A DNA stretch of 64,000 nucleotides from Collinsella sp. (GTDB lineage Bacteria > Actinomycetota > Coriobacteriia > Coriobacteriales > Coriobacteriaceae): contig JAHYYJ010000008.1 of the NCBI GenBank assembly GCA_019425015.1, positions 1,889 through 65,888 of the forward strand, written 5' to 3'. The position numbers were made by a program, and so were the translations under genes. This document shows positions 34,013-42,681 of the stretch, one piece after another. The notes beneath the pieces were generated by a model. That model had not been told where the DNA came from and did not search any database. It was given only the letters and a program-made list of their open reading frames with translations. Each line of letters starts with the position of its first letter. The stretch's first letter is position 1.

Positions 34013-37010
34013 ATCGCTCGACCAGCACGCGATTGAGCCGCCCCTCCACCAAGCGCTCGTATAGACGCCGCGTCTCGGGCTCGGGCACGCCATTGACCTG
34101 CTCCCTTAGATGGTGCATATGCCCGCTGTACAGCTCGACGATATCGCGCCGCCGCCCCGCCGCACTGTAGACGCGCATGGCGCAGCGCACCATATCCTCA
34201 CGCGCTGTTTCCTGCCGAAGCCCCGACTCCGCCAGCCAAATCGCCGACTGCAGATCGTTTTCTTCTAGAGCGGCATTTGCTCCCTTAATCATGCAATCGA
34301 TGTACTTTGACTGCATAATGCGTCGCATACGCAAAAAGTAGGTGGGGTTACAGCCATTGGGAACATACAGCGGTCCGGCATAAAGCTGCTCAATCTTAAG
34401 GCACAGTTCAACTAAATGGGGCCCGCGCGCACCCGTGCGATTTCCCAAAACCTCGCGGCTTATCTGGTCAAACAGCCGTACATCGGTCTTGACGTAGTCG
34501 CCGTTGAGTCCGATGCATTCATTTTGGATGAGCACACACGACTTGCCATCCGGCGTCGGTCCCAAAGCCGACCGCAAGCGCGATATCGTCGAGTACAGGT
34601 TGTTGCGGGCGCTATTGAACTCGGCATGGGGCCACAGCTCCATGGCCAGCGTCTCACGATCGACGAGCGCGTCCATGCCCAGCGCAAGCCGCTCGGCAAG
34701 TGTCGCCGCCTTCTTGCGCCGCCACATTTTGTCCGTGATGGGAAACCCATCGCGCTCGGCGCGAAACGCACCAAACATGCGAATCTCGATATGGTCGATG
34801 GTATCAACGGCTTCAACCTCGCCGGCCTGGAACAGGCGCTCGCCCTCCCCTTCCAGATCGTCGCGCAGCGAATACCGCGATAACTCGCGCACGGGAAGCT
34901 TCTTGCGAATCCTGGTCGCCGGCTCGCCCAGACAATGCATGGCAAGGCGCGCAAAGAGCCGATACGATGGCTCTAGAATCCCCGCGCGATTCATGGACAT
35001 CCAGGCCGCAAGATCGCTGTCTCGGCCCGCACAGGCCAAATGCAGCGCCACCATCCAGGCCTCCGCTCCACCAACCTGCGTCTGGCTTATATCGAGTAGC
35101 TCCGCTTCCTCGCGCACCGAAACCATCGAAGTGTTACGCAGATACGCCGCGCGCTCCAACAGCAATGCGTTATCGCGCATGTACGCAATCGACTCCTCGG
35201 CAAGTTTGAGCACTTGGACCGCACGGAACTTTGCATTAACCGGCCGTCCCTCTGCCAGCGACTGCCAGCCTTCTAGCAACAGGCCAAACAGCTGAATCTG
35301 ATTATCGCGCATGCGCACGGCAAAACGATCGAGCTCGTTGAACGCCGCGTCGTCGGTTACCGGCAGGCCGGAAAGGAGCCGCCGTGCCGCCAGCACCATG
35401 CGCACCCAGACAGCCATCGCCTTAAGCCCACGTACGTCGAGCGCCTCCCGCACCACCGTCATCTCGTCGTCGCGCTCGTCGGTTCCCGTAAACGACCCGT
35501 CAAAGAGCTCCACCAGCATGTTATCGGCCCGTATAACAATCCCCGCGATGTCGAGCTCACAGTCGTAGGCCTTGCTCGTTTTGAGCTGCTGTAGAACGCC
35601 GCCGTCATCTCCCCGTTCGGTCAGGCATCGCTTGACCTCGATATGCGCGGACAGCATGTCGAGTGCGGTGTGGGACGTCTCTATTTCTGGCACGGCCAGG
35701 TTCGTAGGAAGCCCAAGCCCGTTGTCCCCATAGCAAACAGCCGTCAGTGTCTGGGCCACCCTCCATGAAACAGGGTCTATTTCGCAGGCCGCCCGTTCGC
35801 CCCCGCGCTCGATGACCGATGCCATATAGCGAGCGAGCTTTGTATTGGACACGCTGACCGCTGCCAGATATACGCCAAGCGCCTCGGCAGGCGTTGGCTC
35901 TGGAGCCGGATCCTCGGCATCGATCGTGCCCAGCGCTGCTCGGCAGATATCGGCCCCGTGCCCCGTCAGAGCCAGATCGACCCCATACTGCCCAGCAAGT
36001 TCAAGGACCGCATCACGGTCCAAAAAGGCGTCCGCCAGGCCCATCGCCGCATCGCATCGGCCCGCCTTAAGCAAAATCCGGGCCGCCCTCGGAACAAGTT
36101 CGGGGCGAACCTCGGCCACCAACTTACGCAAGCGCAAGCGTCCGTTATCCTCCGTGCCCAGACACGTAAAACTCCGCTCGGCGGGGTCCAAGCCAAAGAT
36201 CGGGTAGTCGCGTACGAAGTAGGACTGGTCGACCATCGATAGCCTCACCCCGCAAGCCTCGAGTTCTGCGATATTGCCCTCGCCCATCAAAATCATGAGA
36301 CATGCCACGCAAAACAGTGCATTATTGTCGAGCGAAGCCAGGTCGACAAGTGCCGCGCCATATACGTTGACAATCTCGTTTTCGAGCAGACCGGCTACGT
36401 CGCCTTGGCCATACAGACCCGTCTGCAATGCCGAAACGAGCTCGGGCACGCCCTGCGTGAGCTGATAAAAGTCGAGCGATGTGCTGATCGAAAACGCCGA
36501 TGCCCACGCCGAATACTCATAGGCATGCACCTTGAGCATCTGCGCATTGATCTTAACCGAATCGCCCAGCCCATGAATCAGCTGACGATTTGAAGGACGG
36601 CAGGAGATAAAGACCCCTACCCCCATAGCGCGCAGGCCGCGAATCCTGTCGATGAGGTCTTCGGTATCGTGCTGATCGAGGTTTGGCACATTATCAATCG
36701 CGATAAGGGAGTGCGGTTTGTCTTTGAGTTCTTCGGTAACCACCTCGAGCTGCATAAACAACTCGCGCCCAGTGGCGCGATCGGCCTCGATAATCCGCAC
36801 GGGGCCTCGCGTCGGGTCGCATTTAACCTCATGGGTGTACTGCAGCAGCACCGAGGTCTTCCCAAACCCGTCGGGCGCATAAAGAACCACGATGCCGGCC
36901 TTTCGGCCCTTGGCGAGAAGCTCATTCATCAAGCGTTCGCGTCGCACCATATAGCCACCGCCCAGCGGCATCAGCTCGAGGTCGTCCATACTGCCCAAAT
37001 CGTTTACCAT
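34011..37010 (-). CDS. Large ATPase-coupled transcriptional regulator with C-terminal BTAD (SARP/MalT-like)
   Basis: The product is 999 aa. The N-terminal P-loop ATPase has VVLYAPDGFGKTSVLLQYT (about residues 40-58) and a Walker B-like HSLIAIDNVPNLDQHD (about 105-120). A long helical middle follows. Near residues 745-830 is an OmpR-type winged helix (IEIRMFGAFRAERDGFPITD; KKAATLAERLALG; LWPHAEFNSARNNLYSTIS), then a bacterial transcriptional activator (BTAD) TPR domain to the end. The layout is that of AfsR/MalT-like STAND regulators, though with the DNA-binding domain C-terminal. GAGGAGC lies 5 nt before the ATG. The target genes are not evident. It is divergent from the IS-bearing region. 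Confidence 0.85.
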   Translation of the reverse strand: MVNDLGSMDDLELMPLGGGYMVRRERLMNELLAKGRKAGIVVLYAPDGFGKTSVLLQYTHEVKCDPTRGPVRIIEADRATGRELFMQLEVVTEELKDKPHSLIAIDNVPNLDQHDTEDLIDRIRGLRAMGVGVFISCRPSNRQLIHGLGDSVKINAQMLKVHAYEYSAWASAFSISTSLDFYQLTQGVPELVSALQTGLYGQGDVAGLLENEIVNVYGAALVDLASLDNNALFCVACLMILMGEGNIAELEACGVRLSMVDQSYFVRDYPIFGLDPAERSFTCLGTEDNGRLRLRKLVAEVRPELVPRAARILLKAGRCDAAMGLADAFLDRDAVLELAGQYGVDLALTGHGADICRAALGTIDAEDPAPEPTPAEALGVYLAAVSVSNTKLARYMASVIERGGERAACEIDPVSWRVAQTLTAVCYGDNGLGLPTNLAVPEIETSHTALDMLSAHIEVKRCLTERGDDGGVLQQLKTSKAYDCELDIAGIVIRADNMLVELFDGSFTGTDERDDEMTVVREALDVRGLKAMAVWVRMVLAARRLLSGLPVTDDAAFNELDRFAVRMRDNQIQLFGLLLEGWQSLAEGRPVNAKFRAVQVLKLAEESIAYMRDNALLLERAAYLRNTSMVSVREEAELLDISQTQVGGAEAWMVALHLACAGRDSDLAAWMSMNRAGILEPSYRLFARLAMHCLGEPATRIRKKLPVRELSRYSLRDDLEGEGERLFQAGEVEAVDTIDHIEIRMFGAFRAERDGFPITDKMWRRKKAATLAERLALGMDALVDRETLAMELWPHAEFNSARNNLYSTISRLRSALGPTPDGKSCVLIQNECIGLNGDYVKTDVRLFDQISREVLGNRTGARGPHLVELCLKIEQLYAGPLYVPNGCNPTYFLRMRRIMQSKYIDCMIKGANAALEENDLQSAIWLAESGLRQETAREDMVRCAMRVYSAAGRRRDIVELYSGHMHHLREQVNGVPEPETRRLYERLVEGRLNRVLVER

Positions 37011-37371
37011 GCCCGCTCCTCAACTCGACCGTATGGACACTGTAACCGCAAGACCATACAAGCCGCGCTATGAATAGAGCGACCTTGTGTTCTAGGTTGT
37101 CTTTTGGTACGCAAGCGGCAAGTTTTTGTACAGCGAGGGCCGATTGTTATTAATCCCCCGACTAATCGGTCTTTAAGCAGGTAAATGAGCTTGTCAGCTT
37201 GTCCCATCTAAGCGGCAGTGTAACGCAAATGAACAAGGTTCAGCTATGTCATTCAACTCGCCTAGCACCCGCTACCGTCTACGACCTTTTAGTGGCATTT
37301 TTGCATAGAATCTGGTATGGAATGAATCAAGCTGTTGGGCATCCGGCATTCGTCAAGCTTGCGGCAAGATT
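37011..37371. other. 361-bp upstream region of the regulator gene
   Basis: An AT-richer intergenic region ending in the target duplication GCAAGATT (37364-37371) of the adjacent insertion element. I see no gene and no clear repeat apart from that. Confidence 0.45.
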
Positions 37372-37420
37372 GGCTTATAGGACAAAATGTGTGTCCCGAT
37401 AGAACATCCGTTTCCATCCA

Positions 37421-38093
37421 TTAATCCAGCCAGAACGGGTACGGGTCCCTGTGGTGGAGATCCTCCCACACGGCCCTGTCGCCCCACTCCAGCCCTCCGT
37501 CCTCGCGCGACGGCGAGGCGGAGTAGACGCTGAACAGGAAGTCGATGTCCGCGTCGGTCGGCATCGCGGCGAGCTTCTCGCGCGCCGTCCTCGCGTCCCC
37601 CGAATGAGCGTGGCACCACCAGAACACCGCCTTAACGCGCTTGACGGACGTCAGCCCCCGGTGGTTGCGCAGGACGGCCCTCAGCTGCGAGTTCACCCCT
37701 CCCTCGATCATGTTGTTGGTCGACGGCAGCGGGCCGGCCTTGGCCAGGGCGGGGTCGAGGTAGGTGAACAGCGTCCCCGCCGACACCAGCGACGACAGCG
37801 ACGAGCGCGCCCGCCTCAGCCTCTCGTGGGTGTAGACCCTCCTGCCGTCCACCACGGTCCTGTCCTCCAGGAAGTCGGCCCAGAACCCGCACCAGTCGAG
37901 GTAGCGCTCGACCCAGAGCTCGGCCTGGTGCAGCGTCTCGATGCCCATGAGGTCGCGCGCGATGAGGTAGAGCTCGCGCCCCGCCTGGAGCTTCGGCCGC
38001 GTCGTCGTGTAGCGCTTGACCTGCGAGAAGGCGTGGAAGGTGCACCTCTGGACCCTGGTGCGCGGCCAGGTCTCGCGCACGGCCTTGGCGAAC
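37421..38093 (-). pseudogene. IS1249-like transposase, 3' part (interrupted)
   Basis: The C-terminal about 224 codons, of which 219 read after a GTG (MRETWPRTRVQRCTFHAFSQ onwards). They hold the middle of the transposase domain and the catalytic-Glu region around STNNMIEGGVNSQLRAVLRNHRGL. The N-terminal part lies at 40380-40830. Joining the two at the 5-bp duplication CGAAC restores one open frame of 372 aa (DGGSGF then AKAVRETWP). It is inactivated by the IS21-like insertion. Confidence 0.9.
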
Positions 38094-38198
38094 TGTTAGC
38101 GTCAATATATTTTTCACCATTTTCACCAACGTATTTTCGCCAATCGCGCCAACGCGGATGCGCCGGATTCGCCAACGCGGATGCGCCGCTTTCGGCGT

Positions 38199-38987
38199 CT
38201 AGGCTCCCTCCTCCTTCCCGTCCTCACCGCCGATGGATACGTCCTTCAGGCGGTACGACCGTCCCGCTATCTTGATCATCGCGCAATGGTGGCAAAGCCT
38301 GTCGGCCACCGCCGAGGCCGTGACGTTGCTGCCGAACACGTCGCCCCACCTACCCACCGGCACGTTGGTCGTGACGATGGTCGACCGCTTTAGCGCGTAG
38401 CGCCTGTTGACCAGCTGGAACAGCAGGTCGGCACCCTCCTTGCCGATATCGAGGTAGCCGAGCTCGTCTATTATCAGCAGGCTGCAGTGCTCGTAGAACC
38501 GCATCCTGCGCGCCAGCGCCTCCTTCGCCGAGGCGTGCTTGAGGTCCTCGACCAGCCTCGAGCAGTCGGCGAAGTACACCTGCTTGCGGGCCATCACCGC
38601 CTCGTGGCCTATGGCTATCGACAGGTGGGTCTTGCCGACGCCCGGGCTGCCGACGAGCACGACGTTGTCGCCGCGGTCGATGAACTCGAGCGTGGCCAGC
38701 TGCTCGACCAGCCCGCGCGGCACGCTCGGCTGGAAGCCCCAGTCGAAGTCGGCCAGCGTCTTTATGTAGGGGAAGTTGGCCATCCTCGTGCGGCGCTCGT
38801 CGTCGGCGCGCCGCTTGAGGGCTATCTGGGCGTCGGTGAGCTCGAGCATGGCGTCGACCAGGCCCTTCCTCCCGTCGGCGACGAGCCTGACGTACTCGGG
38901 CACCGACGACGCCATGCCCTCGAGCCCCAGCTCCTCGAGGTTGGCCGCCAGGCGGTTGAGGGGGCTGGCCTGCACGGCGGCGCTCAC
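38199..38987 (-). CDS. istB: IS21-family helper ATPase IstB
   Basis: The product is 262 aa from the GTG at 38987, which overlaps the istA stop (GTGA); the longer frame upstream encodes Arg-rich shadow sequence. An AAA+ DnaC-like ATPase with Walker A LVGSPGVGKTHLSIAIG and Walker B CSLLIIDELGYLDI. It also has the YADCSRLVEDL-like and TTNVPVGRWGDVFG sensor-like segments of IstB. It delivers target DNA to the IstA transposase. The reading frame is intact. Confidence 0.93.
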   Translation of the reverse strand: MSAAVQASPLNRLAANLEELGLEGMASSVPEYVRLVADGRKGLVDAMLELTDAQIALKRRADDERRTRMANFPYIKTLADFDWGFQPSVPRGLVEQLATLEFIDRGDNVVLVGSPGVGKTHLSIAIGHEAVMARKQVYFADCSRLVEDLKHASAKEALARRMRFYEHCSLLIIDELGYLDIGKEGADLLFQLVNRRYALKRSTIVTTNVPVGRWGDVFGSNVTASAVADRLCHHCAMIKIAGRSYRLKDVSIGGEDGKEEGA

Positions 38988-40218
38988 AGCGAGCCCCCTA
39001 TCGAGTCGAGCAGGCCGAGGTTGGCCGCGGCGGCCGCCTCGATGTCGCCGGCGGCGTCGCCGAACCACCGCTTGCCGGCCATGGCCTCGGCGTAGTGCGC
39101 CGGGTCGTAGGCCGGCCCGCCACGTGCGTGGCCACCAGCTCGCCGCCGACGTAGCAGTCCATCGCGCCGCCGGGCATGCAGACGATGCGGGCGGGCCTGC
39201 CGATGCAGCGCCTGGGCACCGACATGGGCTCGCCGTGCGCGCTCACCAGCATCGTGGCCGGCACCCTGGCCACGCGCACCACGTCGCCCATCGCCTCCTC
39301 GAGGGCGCGCAGGTTGCCGACGGGCAGCAGCGCGTCCTTCTCCTCCATGAACAGCGCGGAGGGAGGCAGCCCCGTGGTCTCGTTGGGCTCGGAGTTGCTG
39401 GCGTCCTCGATCCGCGCGACGATCTCGTCGATGTCGTCCCAGCCGTCGAAGTCGCCCTGGTAGGCCATGAGCCGCGACAGGAAGCGGTTCGACGACTCGA
39501 CCTTGCCCTTCGTCTGGGGGCTGCGCGGGCGGCACAGCTTCAGCTCGAAGCCGGCGGCCTTGGCGAACTCGTACGCGCGCTGGACCTTGAGGCGCCGGCC
39601 GCCCTTGACCGTCACCAGGGCGGACATGTTGTCCGTGACCCACTCGCGCGGCACGCCGCCGAGCCTCGCGATCGTGGCGTACATGCACCTGACCAGGTCG
39701 TCGGTCGTCCTGGTCCTCGACCGGATGAATATGTGCCTGCGGGAATGGCCCAGCGTCGCCGCGAACACGTTGAACTCGAACAGCTCGCCGTCGCGGTTCG
39801 CCATCTTGACGGACTCCTTCCAGTCGAACTGCAGCTGCAGTCCGGGCGGCGTCTCGAAGCGCGGGTGCGGCTCCGGGCCGCCGGAGGCCCCGACGGCGAT
39901 GCCGTTCTTGCGCATGAACTGGGTGAAGGCGTTGTAGCCGGCCAGGTCCTCGCCGGGATACCTGTGCAGCAGCCACTCGTGGATGCCCTTCTTGGTGACT
40001 CCCGGCAGCTGCGCCTTGGCGGCCACCTCCTCGATGTGCGCGTCGAACGAGCCCGCCCTGTCGCCGCGCCCGTCGTGGGGCCGCCCGCCCTCGGCCCTCC
40101 AGTACGACGCCACGGTGTGCCTGTCCTTGCCGTAGCGCTTCGCTATGTCGCTGAAGTTGGGCTTTATGCCCGCTTCCCTGTACATGTCCAACTCTCCGAT
40201 CAGGTTCTTCTCCGCCAC
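38984..40218 (-). pseudogene. istA: IS21-family transposase IstA, frameshifted near its end
   Basis: It starts at GTG 40218 (GGGAGGAG upstream). It reads an N-terminal HTH (NFSDIAKRYGKDRHTVASYW) and a DDE integrase core (LQFDWKES; REWVTDNMSALV; CRPRSPQTKGKVESSNRFL). After THVAG, near 39110-39122, the conserved sequence continues in another frame (GGPAYDPAHYAEAMAGKRWF to DSIGGSL), which ends at 38984 and overlaps istB. The first frame instead runs on as Pro/Arg/Thr-rich shadow sequence to 38998. One missing base in GTGGCGGGCCGG would explain it. Catalytic residues lie before the shift, so partial activity cannot be excluded. A sequencing error is possible. Confidence 0.8.
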
Positions 40219-40379
40219 GGCCCGCTCCTCCCGAAAGCATCGTTCGCTCGTCGATCGAAGCGTAAGCCCCGGCGTTGGTGGAAATGGTGAAAATGCGTTG
40301 GCGCAAATGGCGGGATTGCGTTGGCATGATTGGTTGTTGAGCGTTGGTCAAAATGGTTGTTTTTACAGTAGCGCTAACA

Positions 40380-40830
40380 CGAACCCGCTCCCGCCGTCGG
40401 TGACGACCACCTCGGGCGCCGGGATCGGCGCCATGAGGGCCGACCACGCCCTCGAGTTCTCGGACCTGGCCATGTACCAGGAGACCACCCTCTCGCCGCT
40501 GCAGCATATGAGCACGACGAGGTCGCGCGCGACCCAGATCCCGTCGACGTAGAGCACGCGGTGGAGCTCGCCGTCGGGGACGGGCATGGGCCAGACCTCC
40601 CAGAACTCGGCCGTCCTGCGCCTGAAGGACCGCCCGCCGCCCGGCATCGTGGCCTGCGAGTCCTTCGAGAGGAGCCACCCGAGGAACTCCTCGAGCCTCG
40701 CCGCCGTGTCGTCGTACCTCAGCGTCGTCGACGCGCCGCAGGCCGTGCACCTCCACCGCTGGGACCCCGATGAGGTCCTGCCGTTGCGCTTGGTCCGACC
40801 GCCGCAGTAGGGGCAATAAACGGCCTTCAT
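40380..40830 (-). pseudogene. IS1249-like transposase, 5' part (interrupted)
   Basis: It starts at MKAVYCPYCGGRTKRNG with AGAGGTG upstream. It has an N-terminal zinc-ribbon (CPYCGGRT to CTACGAST) typical of IS1249-type IS256 transposases, then LHRVLYVDGIWVARDLVVLI with the first catalytic Asp and VVVTDGGSGF with the second. The frame runs 16 nt into the IS21-like element and stops at 40363. The 3' part is at 37421-38093. Confidence 0.9.
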
Positions 40831-41049
40831 GGACACCTCTTCCGAAAGGGTGTTTAACGGTTCCGGAAAAGGGTATCTACCGGCGGGAACGATAGGCAAC
40901 CGGACACACATTCTGTCCGAGTGGTTAAAAGCGGGCACGGAATTTAAACGGCTAAAAAAGGGGCATCGACCTGCGCCGATGCCCCTAAAGTGGACACACA
41001 TTTTGTCCTATAAGCCGCAAGATTTTGGTCAAGCGGGCGGAGAGGGATA

Positions 41050-41079
41050 ACAAAAAGGCCCCCGCAAAGCGGAGGCCTT
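41050..41079 (-). terminator. Terminator of nagB
   Basis: On the minus strand, AAGGCCTCCGC pairs with GCGGGGGCCTT (one G-U) around TTT and is followed by TTTGTT. It lies 33 bp past the nagB stop. Confidence 0.85.
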
Positions 41080-41111
41080 AGGCAAGGCTATGTCGAGATG
41101 CAGGATTCGCG

Positions 41112-41840
41112 CTACTCGCAGAGCGAAAGGGCGGCCTCGTCGGCAACGACAACGCAGTTGGTGTGCAGCTGCAGGATCGAAGCCGGGCACGCGGGCGTAA
41201 CCGGGCCATAGCACATGTCATGCACGGCCTGAGCCTTGGCCTCGCCGTTGGCGACGACCAGGATCATGCGGGCATACATGATGGTCTGGGTGCCCATGGT
41301 GTAGGCCTGACGGGGAACGTCGTCGATGCTGTCGAACAGGCGGCTGTTGGCCTGAATGGTGCTCTCGGTGAGGTCGACGCAGTGCGTGCCCTTGGAGAAG
41401 TGGTCATCGGGCTCGTTGAAGCCGATGTGGCCGTTGTTGCCAATGCCGAGCAGCTGCAGATCCGGGTAACCGGCGGCGGCGACGATCTTGTCGTACTCAG
41501 AGCAGGCAGCGGCGGCGTCGGGGTTGGAACCGTCGGGCACATGCGTGTTGTTCAGGTCGATGTTGATGTGATCGAAGAAGTTCTCACGCATGAAGTAGTG
41601 ATAGCTCTGGGGATCGTCGTGCGAAAGGCCGCGATACTCGTCCAGGTTGTAGGTGCTGACCTCGGCAAAGTCGACGTCGCCCTTCTCGTACCAAGCAGCG
41701 AGCTGCTTGTAGGCACCGATCGGGGTGGAGCCGGTGGCAAGGCCCAGCACGCAGTCGGGCTTGAGAATAACCTGCGCCGAGATGATATTGGCTGCCTTGC
41801 GGCTCATATCCTCGTAGTCTTTAGCTTTAATGATCTTCAT
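41112..41840 (-). CDS. nagB: Glucosamine-6-phosphate deaminase
   Basis: The product is 242 aa from the ATG at 41840, with AAAGGA upstream; the longer frame adds 26 unrelated residues. It converts GlcN-6-P to fructose-6-P and ammonia. Family motifs: LGLATGSTPIGAYKQL (phosphate binding), STYNLDEYRGLSHDDPQSY with the catalytic Asp, GIGNNGHIGFNEP with the catalytic His, and AYTMGTQTIM. The length matches the short form that lacks the allosteric C-terminal tail. With crr-like and glmM it forms an amino-sugar block on the minus strand. Confidence 0.95.
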   Translation of the reverse strand: MKIIKAKDYEDMSRKAANIISAQVILKPDCVLGLATGSTPIGAYKQLAAWYEKGDVDFAEVSTYNLDEYRGLSHDDPQSYHYFMRENFFDHINIDLNNTHVPDGSNPDAAAACSEYDKIVAAAGYPDLQLLGIGNNGHIGFNEPDDHFSKGTHCVDLTESTIQANSRLFDSIDDVPRQAYTMGTQTIMYARMILVVANGEAKAQAVHDMCYGPVTPACPASILQLHTNCVVVADEAALSLCE

Positions 41841-42112
41841 TACGCGTCCTTTCTCGTACAAGAGAGGCAAGGCTCCCCTTACAAGCACTTGCCAGCGGCC
41901 CGCGTCGGCCGCAACCAACGTGTGCGGCCACCAGGGCGAGGTCGCGTAATGTATGTGTCTCGTGTCTAGCCGCGTCGAGGCCCCTGCCCGTCCACGGTGA
42001 CCCGAAGCCTTTTAGCTTCGGACAAATCCCATCTTGCCACGGAGGGCGTCCTCTTTCAAGGGCGCCCTCCGTAAACGTGTTTGAATTGTAGGCTAATGGC
42101 CACGTGCACTTG
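41841..42112. other. 272-bp spacer between the EIIA gene and nagB with two hairpins
   Basis: Two inverted repeats can be read: CCGAAGC/GCTTCGG at 42002-42020, and ACGGAGGGCG/CGCCCTCCGT at 42039-42072. Neither is followed by a clear T-run on the minus strand, so they may be weak terminators or 5'-leader structures of nagB. No gene is seen. Confidence 0.4.
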
Positions 42113-42610
42113 TTAGCGCTCGCGAGCAACGATGAGCTGGTCCATCTCTTCGACATGCACGCCAACGGAACCCTTGATGCTCGAAAACTCAACAGAGTTG
42201 CACACCAAGATGGGAACCGTCACATCGTAGCCCTCGGCAGCAATTGCCTCGCGATCGAACTCAATGAGCACATCGCCCTTATGGACGATGTCGCCCACTT
42301 GCGCATGTACGGTAAAGTGCTTGCCCTCAAGCTGAACAGTGTCCAAACCAACGTGGATGAGCACGTCCAAGCCATCGACCGTGTTAAGCGCAACAGCGTG
42401 TCCCGTGGGAAAAATGGCCTCGACCTTGGCATCAGCCGGTGCAATCACACGCGTGCCGGTAGGCTGAATCGCCACGCCCTGGCCCAAAAGGCCGGTGGCA
42501 AATGTCTGGTCGTTTACCTCGGAAAGCGGAATGACGTCGCCCGAGATGGGAGCATCCAGCGTAAGGACTCGACCACGCATACCAAAAGACCTTAGGACTT
42601 TAGTGAACAT
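42113..42610 (-). CDS. crr: PTS glucose-type EIIA protein
   Basis: The product is 165 aa from the ATG at 42610 with GAGGGGGAG upstream. A complete single-domain EIIA-Glc: ISGDVIPLSEVNDQTFATGLLG at the start, FPTGHAVAL with the first active-site His, VDGLDVLIHVGLDTVQL with the phospho-accepting His, and HKGDVLIEFD. It carries the phosphoryl group from HPr to a glucose or N-acetylglucosamine-type EIIBC, which is not in this window. Its neighbours glmM and nagB suggest GlcNAc use. The symbol is given by family only. Confidence 0.88.
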   Translation of the reverse strand: MFTKVLRSFGMRGRVLTLDAPISGDVIPLSEVNDQTFATGLLGQGVAIQPTGTRVIAPADAKVEAIFPTGHAVALNTVDGLDVLIHVGLDTVQLEGKHFTVHAQVGDIVHKGDVLIEFDREAIAAEGYDVTVPILVCNSVEFSSIKGSVGVHVEEMDQLIVARER

Positions 42611-42681
42611 GCTCCCCCTCGGACATACCAATCGACCAAAATAGCCTTAACAGTTTACCACTTGGCACTCGTTTTTGACCA

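Larger units (their letters stand above)
38094..40379. mobile_element. IS21-family element inserted in the IS1249-like transposase
   Basis: The ends are TGTTAGCG (38094) and CGCTAACA (40379). A 5-bp target duplication CGAAC lies at 38089-38093 and 40380-40384. The element is 2286 bp with istA and istB on the minus strand. Both ends contain several internal repeats related to CGCCAACGC and GCGTTGG (for example tandem GCCAACGCGGATGCGCC at 38147-38187, and 40272-40350 on the other side), as expected for IS21 multiple transposase-binding sites. Confidence 0.93.
37372..41016. mobile_element. IS256-family (IS1249-like) element, interrupted by an IS21-family element
   Basis: Terminal inverted repeats of 25 bp, beginning GGCTTATAGGACAAAATG, lie at 37372-37396 and 40992-41016. 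The flanks carry an 8-bp direct duplication GCAAGATT (37364-37371 and 41017-41024), the size expected for IS256-family transposition. The transposase is split by the IS21-like element at 38094-40379. A partial end-like copy GGACACACATTCTGTCC lies internally at about 40902-40918. Without the inner element the IS is about 1354 bp. Confidence 0.92.

Noticed and set aside
39105..39125. Programmed frameshift in istA
   Set aside because: No slippery heptamer or downstream structure is evident, and IS21-family istA is normally a single frame; a mutation or sequencing error is simpler.
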